From: Acidobacteriota bacterium
GTDB lineage: Bacteria > Acidobacteriota > Vicinamibacteria > Vicinamibacterales > Vicinamibacteraceae
Reading direction: 5' to 3'
Assembly (NCBI GenBank): GCA_013695405.1
Contig: JACDAO010000097.1
Coordinates: 1 to 9,148 of the forward strand
Length of the DNA: 9,148 nt
Of this stretch, positions 1 through 5,562 are shown in pieces (the stretch's first letter is position 1; every line of letters begins with the position of its first letter). Below the pieces are notes generated by a model, which saw only the letters and a list, made by a program, of their open reading frames with translations, did no database searches and was not told the origin of the DNA. Made by a program: the position numbers and the translations under genes.

Positions 1-59
1 ACAGGAGAGGTTCCGCGCCGCGTGGCTCTCGTCGATGGTGCGGTGACGCGTCGCGCGCG
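1..59. other. Window edge, downstream of the GGT-family gene; possible gene end or gene start
   Basis: There is too little sequence to call a gene, but two readings fit the GC-rich third-position pattern. On the plus strand, bases 2-46 read as 14 codons, all ending in G or C, before a TGA at 44-46, which would be the tail of a convergent gene. On the minus strand, a GTG at 61-63 overlaps the TGA of the preceding gene in a GTGA arrangement and stays open to the window edge with mostly G/C third positions, which would be the start of a further co-transcribed gene. The two readings share the same GC-rich base positions, so composition cannot separate them. No strong Shine-Dalgarno sequence lies close to that GTG. 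Confidence 0.25.
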
Positions 60-64
60 TCACC
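42..64. terminator. Perfect inverted repeat over the GGT-family stop codon
   Basis: GGTGACGCG at 42-50 and CGCGTCACC at 56-64 are perfect reverse complements separated by five bases. RNA from either strand would form a 9-bp, very GC-rich hairpin. It includes the TGA of the minus-strand gene (60-62) and the possible plus-strand TGA at 44-46. No T tract follows on either strand, so it is not a canonical intrinsic terminator. It may stop or stabilise transcripts from both sides, or be a chance result of the GC-rich sequence. Confidence 0.4.
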
Positions 65-1901
65 AGCCCACGGCTTGCCCGTCCTTGCGGTGATCGGAGC
101 CGGCGCGGTACACGCCGTTGACCGGGCGGCCTTCCGCCGTTGACTGGCGATTGAAGGTGGGCGGCGGCAGCGTCGGGTCGCGTGCGAACAGGATGCCCTG
201 ATACCCGCCGACGGCGACGCCGGTCGTGCGCTCCACGACGTGTCCCCTGCGCTGCAGATCGGCGCCGACCAGGTCGGACAGCGCCGGCTCGAGGCTCAGG
301 GTGTTGGACGCCTGGGCGTGGGTAAATCGCGCGGCATCGGTGGTCATCTGCACGTTCATCCCGTGATCGATCATGTTCACCATGTGCTGGGCGTGCGTCT
401 CGGGCTGCACGCTCCCGCCCATGTTGCCAAACGCCAGCAGCGGCTCGCCCGCCTTCATCACGAACCCGGCGATGATGCTGTGGAAGGGGCGCTTGCGCGG
501 CGCGACCACGTTGGGACTTGTCTGGTCCAGGGAGAAGGCCGCGCCGCGGTTGTGGAGCACGAAGCCATAGGGCGCGACGGTGGCGCGGCTGCCATAGACG
601 CTGAACACGCTGTGCACCAGCGACACCATGTTGCCCCAGCGATCGGCCGCCGCCAGGTAGATGGTGCCCCCATCCGCGCCCGGGTCCGTGCCGACTGTCG
701 CGGCGCGATTCAGGTCGATGCGGCTGCACAGCTCGGCGGCGTGGGCCTTGGACAACAGGCGGGCGACCGGGATGTCCGAGAACGCCGGGTCGCCGTTGTG
801 CGCGTACAGGTCGGCGTAGGCCAGCTTCTTCGCTTCGACCATCACGTGCCAGTACGTCGGGTTGGACGGTCCGAGTTCGGCCAGGCTCACGCCGAGCATC
901 GGTGCGCAGACCTCGAGGATGTTCAGCATCTCGAGGGCCGCGAGTCCCTGCCCGGGCGGCGGCAGCTGGAAGACGTCGTACCCGTGGTAGCTGGTCGAGA
1001 TGGGCTCGGTCCATTCGGACCGGTACTCGGCCAGGTCGCTCGCGCTCATGACGCCTCCGCCGGCGCGGACCTTGGCGACGATCGCCGACGCGATGGCGCC
1101 GCGATAGAAGCCGTCCCGGCCCTCCTTCTGGATCAGGCGCAAGGCCTTCGCCAGCCCCGGGTTGCGGACGATGCGATAGAGATCGGGCGCACGTCCATCC
1201 TGGAGAAACGTCGCGGCCGAATCGGGATCGGCGGCCAGTTGCGGCAAGGTCCGCAACAGGTCGGCGTGTCGGCGCTCGGCCTGCCCCCATCCCTCGTCGG
1301 CGAGCCGGGCCGCCCGCTCGAACGTCTCCGCGAACGTCCGCGTGCCAAAGCGCGTCAGCAGCGCGTCGTAGCCGGACACCGCTCCCGGCACGGTCGCCGC
1401 GTTGACGCCGCTGCTCGGGACCGACGTGACCCGAAGCGTGTCGGCGAAGAACTGCGGCGTCCACCCCGCCGGCGCCCAGCCGGCGGAGTTCAACGCGTAC
1501 AGCTTGCGCTCGCGAGCGACGTACACGAGCGCGAAGAGGTCGCCACCGATGCCCGTATCGTTCTGCGAGGTGACGTCGAGCACCGCGCCAGCGGCCACGG
1601 CTGCGTCGATCGCGTTGCCACCCTGACGCAGGATCTCGAGCCCGGCCTGCGCCGCCAGGGGATCGCTCGTCGCCACCATGCCATGGCGCGCGAGGACCTC
1701 GGACCGTCCCTGCGCCAGCCAGCCTTGCGCGCGGCTCCCCGGCACGGCCTTCACCGTGCTCCCTGGCTGCGGCACCGCGGCGGTGGGCGTGCCGAACGGC
1801 GTCGGCGACTGCGCTCTCCCGGTCGCGTACCAGGCGCCCACCGCCAGCAAGACCATGCCGACAGCGACTCGTCGGGAGGGACCGGACCACACGCGACCCA
1901 C
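60..1901 (-). CDS. ggt: Exported gamma-glutamyltransferase-family Ntn-hydrolase
   Basis: This is a 613-residue proenzyme of the gamma-glutamyltransferase/glutathione hydrolase family, which self-cleaves before a threonine that then acts as nucleophile. The start is GTG at 1899-1901, the first possible start after the in-frame pruA TAG, with a good ribosome binding site nine bases upstream. Residues 1-31 form a Sec signal (two Arg, hydrophobic VAVGMVLLAVGAWYA, then GRA-QS). Family landmarks are GGNAIDAAVA (94-103), PPPGQGL (314-320), the DGGT processing site with catalytic Thr413, and GNMGG (492-496). The large subunit would be about 32-412 and the small one 413-613. There is no lid-loop insertion before the KRPFHS segment. 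Compared from memory with the E. coli enzyme, the glutamyl-binding Asp433 reads Ala455, Ser462 reads His474, and the Arg114 region reads NSAGWAP, which resembles YwrD-type proteins. Family membership is near certain. Activity on gamma-glutamyl compounds is not. Confidence 0.9.
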   Translation of the reverse strand: MGRVWSGPSRRVAVGMVLLAVGAWYATGRAQSPTPFGTPTAAVPQPGSTVKAVPGSRAQGWLAQGRSEVLARHGMVATSDPLAAQAGLEILRQGGNAIDAAVAAGAVLDVTSQNDTGIGGDLFALVYVARERKLYALNSAGWAPAGWTPQFFADTLRVTSVPSSGVNAATVPGAVSGYDALLTRFGTRTFAETFERAARLADEGWGQAERRHADLLRTLPQLAADPDSAATFLQDGRAPDLYRIVRNPGLAKALRLIQKEGRDGFYRGAIASAIVAKVRAGGGVMSASDLAEYRSEWTEPISTSYHGYDVFQLPPPGQGLAALEMLNILEVCAPMLGVSLAELGPSNPTYWHVMVEAKKLAYADLYAHNGDPAFSDIPVARLLSKAHAAELCSRIDLNRAATVGTDPGADGGTIYLAAADRWGNMVSLVHSVFSVYGSRATVAPYGFVLHNRGAAFSLDQTSPNVVAPRKRPFHSIIAGFVMKAGEPLLAFGNMGGSVQPETHAQHMVNMIDHGMNVQMTTDAARFTHAQASNTLSLEPALSDLVGADLQRRGHVVERTTGVAVGGYQGILFARDPTLPPPTFNRQSTAEGRPVNGVYRAGSDHRKDGQAVGW

Positions 1902-1907
1902 AGCGTT

Positions 1908-3569
1908 CTACTCCTCCCCCATGAACGGATACCGGTAGTCCTTGGGGGGCGAGAACGTCTCCTTGACCGAACGCGCACTCACCCAGCGCAGCAGATTGAG
2001 CTTGCTGCCCGCCTTGTCGTTGGTCCCCGAACCGCGCGCACCGCCGAACGGCTGCTGTCCGACCACCGCCCCGGTGCACTTGTCGTTGACATAGAAGTTG
2101 CCGGCCGCGTGGCGCAGCCAGGTGTGTGCCAGGCGGATCGCCTGCCGGTCGGTGGCGAAGATCGCACCGGTCAGAGCATAGGGAGAGGTCCGGTCGACGA
2201 TCCGCATCGTCTCCACGTACTGATCGTCCGGGTAGACGTAGGCCGTGACGACCGGGCCGAAGATCTCCTCGCAGAGCAGCCGGTACGACGGGTCGTCGGT
2301 CTGCACCAGGGTCGGGTCGACGAAGTACCCGTCATCGCCACGCGTGTTGCCGCCGGCGACGACGGTCGCGTTGGCCCGGGCGTCGTCGAGGTAGCCGGTG
2401 ATCCTGTCGAACGACTTGCGGTCGATGACCGCACCCATGAAATTGCGGAAGTCGCGGACGTCGCCGACGCGGATGTCCTCGATCATCGCGATCATGCGAT
2501 CACGGACGCCTGCCCACAACGACTGCGGGATGTAGATGCGGCTGCAGGCGGAGCATTTCTGCCCCTGGTACTCGAACGCGCCGCGCACGACAGCCACCGC
2601 CAACGCCTCCACGTCCGCCGACGGATGCGCCATGATGAAGTCCTTGCCACCGGTCTCGCCGACGATCCGCGGGTACGAGCGATACCCGGCCATGCTGCCG
2701 CCGATCGTCTTCCACATCTGGTTGAAGACGGTGGTGCTGCCGGTGAAGTGGACGCCACCGAGGTCCTGGTGCGCGAGCAGGGCCTCGGAGATCGCGACCG
2801 GGTCGCCGGGAATGAAGTTGATCACGCCTGGCGGCAGGCCCGCGGCCTCCAGTAGCTTCATCACGTAGTAGTTGCTGAGTATCGCCGTCGACGACGGCTT
2901 CCACAGGACACTGTTGCCCATCAGCGCCGGCGCGCCCGACAAGTTGCCGCCGATCGCGGTGAAGTTGAACGGGCTGACCGCGTAGACGAAGCCCTCCAGC
3001 GGCCGGTAGTCGGTCTGGTTCCAGACGCCTTTGTCGTTGATCGGCTGCTCGCCGTAAAGATCCTCGGCGTAGCCACAGTTGAAGCGGAAGAAGTCGATCA
3101 GCTCGCACGCCGCATCAATCTCCGACTGGTAAGCGGTCTTGCTCTGGCCGAGCATCGTGGCGGCATTGACGGTATCGCGCCAGGTCGTGGCCAGCAGTTC
3201 GGCGGCTCGCAGGAAGACCGCCGCGCGGTCCTCCCACGCCCAGCTGCCCCAGTCCTGTCGCGCCGCGGCGGACGCGACGATGGCTTCCTGCACCAGCTCC
3301 GGCGTCGCCTTGTGCCAGGTGCCGAGCACGTGACCGTGCGCGTGCGGCATCACGACCGGCGCGGTGTCGCCGGTGCGGTGCTCGCGCCCGTCGACGATCA
3401 CCGGGATGTCGATCTGCTCGCCAGCCATGGTCGCCAGGCGCGCCTTGAGCGAGGCGCGCTCGGGCGTACCCGGAGCGTAGCTGCGAATCGGCTCGTTGAC
3501 CGGCGGGGGTACCCGGCGGCGGGCCGACAGACTGGCGATCGCGAGGTCAGGGAGGGGAGGCGTGGCCAT
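1908..3569 (-). CDS. pruA: L-glutamate gamma-semialdehyde (1-pyrroline-5-carboxylate) dehydrogenase, ALDH4A1 type
   Basis: This 553-residue enzyme oxidises glutamate-gamma-semialdehyde, the open form of P5C, to glutamate with NAD+. It is the second step of proline breakdown and also follows ornithine transamination. There is no signal peptide, so it is cytosolic. Visible motifs are SPFNFTAIGGNL (199-210), FTGS (275-278), VGETGGKD with general-base Glu305, FEYQGQKCSACSR with nucleophile Cys339, EEIFGPV (434-440) and PFGGARGSGTNDKAG (507-521). The sequence follows the human ALDH4A1 pattern almost end to end, including NEP near residue 25 and the DYRYPFM tail. It is a stand-alone enzyme, not part of a PutA fusion, and no proline dehydrogenase is in the window. 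ATG at 3569 is the only possible start: an in-frame TGA lies ten codons upstream with no start codon between. No Shine-Dalgarno sequence precedes it. Confidence 0.96.
   Translation of the reverse strand: MATPPLPDLAIASLSARRRVPPPVNEPIRSYAPGTPERASLKARLATMAGEQIDIPVIVDGREHRTGDTAPVVMPHAHGHVLGTWHKATPELVQEAIVASAAARQDWGSWAWEDRAAVFLRAAELLATTWRDTVNAATMLGQSKTAYQSEIDAACELIDFFRFNCGYAEDLYGEQPINDKGVWNQTDYRPLEGFVYAVSPFNFTAIGGNLSGAPALMGNSVLWKPSSTAILSNYYVMKLLEAAGLPPGVINFIPGDPVAISEALLAHQDLGGVHFTGSTTVFNQMWKTIGGSMAGYRSYPRIVGETGGKDFIMAHPSADVEALAVAVVRGAFEYQGQKCSACSRIYIPQSLWAGVRDRMIAMIEDIRVGDVRDFRNFMGAVIDRKSFDRITGYLDDARANATVVAGGNTRGDDGYFVDPTLVQTDDPSYRLLCEEIFGPVVTAYVYPDDQYVETMRIVDRTSPYALTGAIFATDRQAIRLAHTWLRHAAGNFYVNDKCTGAVVGQQPFGGARGSGTNDKAGSKLNLLRWVSARSVKETFSPPKDYRYPFMGEE
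1911..1917 (-). promoter_or_regulatory. Ribosome binding site of the GGT-family gene, inside the end of pruA
   Basis: The minus strand reads GGAGGAG immediately before the TAG stop of pruA, nine bases upstream of the GTG at 1901. The Shine-Dalgarno sequence is therefore made by the last pruA codons (Gly-Glu-Glu), so ribosomes finishing pruA are well placed to start the next gene. This supports the GTG start over the later ATG at residue 16 and supports co-translation of the two genes. Confidence 0.75.
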
Positions 3570-3577
3570 GGCCGGCC

Positions 3578-3606
3578 AGTGTAGATCGCCGGTGCGTCAC
3601 CACCAA
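3578..3606 (-). promoter_or_regulatory. Candidate pruA promoter giving a leaderless transcript
   Basis: On the minus strand, TTGGTG (3601-3606) is separated by exactly 17 bases from TACACT (3578-3583), a fair sigma70-like pair. Only eight bases lie between the -10 element and the pruA ATG, so transcription would begin at or within a few bases of the start codon. That fits the missing Shine-Dalgarno sequence and the absence of any other usable start. The call rests on motif and spacing only. Confidence 0.5.
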
Positions 3607-3627
3607 CGCGGCGTCCGGATGCCGCGT
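3606..3627. promoter_or_regulatory. 22-bp near-perfect palindrome between divergent promoters (candidate operator)
   Basis: Ten of the eleven base pairs of this inverted repeat match. The left arm begins ACGCGGC, the centre is TCCGGA, and the right arm ends GCCGCGT; the only mismatched pair is G3613 with T3620. There is no loop, which is the form of a dimeric regulator's binding site. It touches the candidate pruA -35 element and ends seven bases before the candidate -35 of the plus-strand RidA gene, so one bound protein could control both. No regulator gene is visible in the window. Confidence 0.5.
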
Positions 3628-3634
3628 ATTGCAC

Positions 3635-3663
3635 TTGCTCCGGACGATGGCGATGGCTATTCT
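3635..3663 (+). promoter_or_regulatory. Candidate promoter of the plus-strand RidA gene
   Basis: TTGCTC (3635-3640) and TATTCT (3658-3663) are separated by 17 bases and point toward the gene at 3711. Matches to consensus are modest (three and four of six). The expected transcript start is near 3670, giving a leader of about 40 bases that contains a run of seven T at 3689-3695 before the ribosome binding site. Confidence 0.35.
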
Positions 3664-3695
3664 CCCGACATCGCGTTCCCCCGTCCGGTTTTTTT

Positions 3696-3702
3696 GAAAG
3701 GA
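3696..3702 (+). promoter_or_regulatory. Ribosome binding site of the plus-strand RidA gene
   Basis: GAAAGGA ends eight bases before the ATG at 3711 and sits just after a T-rich stretch. Its spacing fixes ATG 3711 as the start, which places the twin-arginine signal at the N terminus. Confidence 0.65.
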
Positions 3703-3710
3703 CAGCCCTG

Positions 3711-4184
3711 ATGAGCAGCACCTTCCCCACGTCGCGACGATCGGTCGTCGCCTCGGTCGTCACGGCGGTCGGCGCCATCACGGCCGGTCTGTTCGGCACC
3801 GTCCGCGCCGCCGCGCCCGCCATCCGCACCATCCCTGAACAGGCGCAGGACGCGGCGCCGAAGCCGCCGCTGTTTTCTGGCGCCAAGGTGCACAACGGTC
3901 TGGTCTACATCGCGGGCAAGGGCGAGCACGGTCCTGGTGACATCACGGTGCACACCACCGCCGTCCTCAACAAGGTCGAGGAGGAACTCAAGAAGGCCGG
4001 CTCCTCGATGGACAAGGTCCTGAAGGTCAACGTCTACCTGCACGACCTCAAGGACTACGACGCCATGAACGAGGCCTACCGCGGCCGGTTCGGCGCCAAC
4101 CCGCCGGTCCGGACGACGATCGCGACCTACGGCGGCGTGCCGGGTGGATCGCTGGTCGAGATCGACTGCATCGCCGCGATCTAG
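3711..4184 (+). CDS. Exported RidA-family protein (YjgF/YER057c/UK114) with Tat-like signal
   Basis: This is a 157-residue protein. RidA enzymes hydrolyse reactive enamine/imine intermediates, such as 2-aminoacrylate, left by PLP enzymes, and normally act as cytosolic homotrimers. Here residues 1-34 are an export signal with a twin arginine (TSRRSVV) and an Ala/Val/Gly-rich core ending near VRA, followed by a short linker. The RidA core runs from about 53 to 157: the HNGLVYIAG strand, a helix near LNKVEEELKKAG (86-97), VNVYLHDLKDYDAMNEAY and the closing VRTT...LVEIDCIA. Arg134 matches the catalytic Arg105 of E. coli RidA and Glu150 matches Glu120. The usual active-site Tyr of the GPYS motif reads Phe55 and the strand ends IAG rather than VSG. 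It diverges from pruA and converges on the amidohydrolase at 4234. Fold and export are clear; substrate is unknown. Confidence 0.88.
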   Translation: MSSTFPTSRRSVVASVVTAVGAITAGLFGTVRAAAPAIRTIPEQAQDAAPKPPLFSGAKVHNGLVYIAGKGEHGPGDITVHTTAVLNKVEEELKKAGSSMDKVLKVNVYLHDLKDYDAMNEAYRGRFGANPPVRTTIATYGGVPGGSLVEIDCIAAI

Positions 4185-4192
4185 GCAGCGGC

Positions 4193-4209
4193 GATCGCGC
4201 AGCGCGATC
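4193..4209. terminator. Hairpin between convergent genes
   Basis: GATCGCG (4193-4199) and CGCGATC (4203-4209) are perfect reverse complements around a three-base loop, in the 49-base gap between the plus-strand RidA stop (4184) and the minus-strand amidohydrolase stop (4234). It could act on transcripts from both directions. Neither strand has a following T tract, so it is only terminator-like. Confidence 0.4.
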
Positions 4210-4233
4210 TGGGTGCGACCGGCGCAGACCGCG

Positions 4234-5532
4234 TCAGTGGCCGCGGGTGCGGTCCCAGCGCGGATCGCCGCCGCGGGCTCCGGCCGGCAGCGTCTCCCAC
4301 GGGTCGGCAATCAGGCCGTTGAGGTCGTACACGACCTTGCCGTCGCGCACCGTCACCTCGCACGCCAGCCGGCGATCACTGGCGAGGCGCCCGCCCACCG
4401 GGTCGGCGAAGCCGAAGCTGCCCTTCTCCAGGCGCAGCACGGCGAGGTCGGCCGGGGCGCCGGCCGAGAGGTGCCCGAGCTCCTCGTGGTGGATCTGCCG
4501 GGCCGGGTTCCAGGTCGACATCCGGATCACGTCGGCCAGCGGCACACCCATCGCCAGGAACTTGCCCATCACGTCGACCATGCTCTTCATCGCCGAGTTC
4601 ATGCTGCTGGTATGCAGGTCGGTGGAGATCGAGTCGGGCAGGAAGCCGGCCTTGACCAGCGGCACCGCGGTGGCGTACCGGAAGCTTGCGCCGCCGTGTC
4701 CGACGTCGAAGACCACCCCGCGCTGGCGACCCTCGATCATCGCTGCGCTGGGGCCGAGCGTCGCCGGGTCCTGCTCGCCGCGCACGCCGCCGTACATGTG
4801 GGTGTAGATGTCGCCGGCGCGAAAATACCGGGTGAACAGCTCGATCAGGGTGCGGCCAGCGCGCACGTTGCCGCCAAAGTCGACCATCACCGGCAGGCCG
4901 GTCGCGCGCCCGACCTCGGCGGCGCGCTGGTACGGCGTCCACTCGGCGCCGTTGAAGTGCGCGCTTTTGATGCCCACCACCACGCCCTTGTACTTGAGCG
5001 CCATCGCGGTGGTCGCCGCGGCGTCCATGTCATCGACGGCCTGCTCGATGCCCCCCGAGCCCATGCCGTTGCCGACGATGTTGAGCAGGGCGGTGACGCG
5101 TGTCTTCGAATGGTCGATGATGCGGCTCTTGAAGCTCTCGAAGTTGCGCCAGCCAGAGGTACCGGCGTCGGTGACGGTGGTGACGCAACTGCGCAGCGTG
5201 AAGCCGTCCGGGTAGACGCTCCAGTCGCCGCCAGCGTAGTCGCCGATCTTCTCGCCCGGAAACACGTGCACGTGGATGTCGACCAGGCCAGGCGTGACGT
5301 GCAGGCCGGTGGCGTCAATCGACTTGAGTGCACGGCTGGCAGCAATCGAAGGCGCCACCGAGGCGATACGGCCGTCCTTGATCGCCACGTCGCGGACCGC
5401 GTCGACGCCGTTCCTGGGGTCGACGACCTGGCCGCCCTTGATGAGCAGGTCGTATTCGGGTGCCGGCGTCTGGCCGCCGACGGCGCCAGCCGACAGGACC
5501 AGCGACAGCGCGATCACAGGAGTACGTTTCAT
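4234..5532 (-). CDS. Exported amidohydrolase/deacetylase-family metallohydrolase (second paralogue)
   Basis: This 432-residue member of the amidohydrolase superfamily belongs to the COG3964 / EF_0837-like group, in which at least one characterised enzyme hydrolyses acyl esters or N-acyl D-amino acid derivatives; genome labels such as dihydroorotase are doubtful there. A Sec signal occupies about 1-20 (MKRT, hydrophobic core, VGG-QTP). A small beta domain precedes the barrel, which carries a full binuclear metal site: His87 and His89 (HVH), Lys189 (VGIKSAHF, likely carbamylated), His245 (YTHMYGG), His279 (DVGHGG) and catalytic Asp305 (STDLHTSS). The C-terminal beta domain (ADLAVLRLEKGSFGF) and a Gly/Arg/Asp tail follow. 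It is last in its operon, 30 bases after the PLP-enzyme gene, echoing the known pairing of EF_0837-type hydrolases with SelA-related proteins. The natural substrate cannot be read from the sequence. Confidence 0.9.
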   Translation of the reverse strand: MKRTPVIALSLVLSAGAVGGQTPAPEYDLLIKGGQVVDPRNGVDAVRDVAIKDGRIASVAPSIAASRALKSIDATGLHVTPGLVDIHVHVFPGEKIGDYAGGDWSVYPDGFTLRSCVTTVTDAGTSGWRNFESFKSRIIDHSKTRVTALLNIVGNGMGSGGIEQAVDDMDAAATTAMALKYKGVVVGIKSAHFNGAEWTPYQRAAEVGRATGLPVMVDFGGNVRAGRTLIELFTRYFRAGDIYTHMYGGVRGEQDPATLGPSAAMIEGRQRGVVFDVGHGGASFRYATAVPLVKAGFLPDSISTDLHTSSMNSAMKSMVDVMGKFLAMGVPLADVIRMSTWNPARQIHHEELGHLSAGAPADLAVLRLEKGSFGFADPVGGRLASDRRLACEVTVRDGKVVYDLNGLIADPWETLPAGARGGDPRWDRTRGH

Positions 5533-5536
5533 CGAC

Positions 5537-5543
5537 TCACCTC
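5537..5543 (-). promoter_or_regulatory. Ribosome binding site of the second amidohydrolase
   Basis: GAGGTGA on the minus strand precedes the ATG at 5532, with four bases between its end and the start codon and seven from the GAGG core. It lies in the 30-base gap after the PLP-enzyme stop and supports ATG 5532 and the signal peptide that follows. Confidence 0.65.
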
Positions 5544-5562
5544 GCGATGCGCCGCTGCGACG

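Noticed and set aside
240..2855. Long plus-strand open frame opposite the GGT-family gene and pruA
   Set aside because: It is antisense to two genes with clear family motifs. Its product is rich in Arg, His, Asp and Val with no recognisable domain, the usual result of reading GC-rich codons backwards.
3689..3695. Run of seven T as an intrinsic terminator
   Set aside because: The nearest inverted repeat (GCGATG at 3650 and CATCGC at 3669) ends about 14 bases earlier with a 13-base loop, and the run sits just before a ribosome binding site.
4234..5532. Dihydroorotase of pyrimidine synthesis
   Set aside because: This family is often labelled so, but the protein carries a signal peptide, is paired with a SelA-related gene and has no pyrimidine genes nearby.
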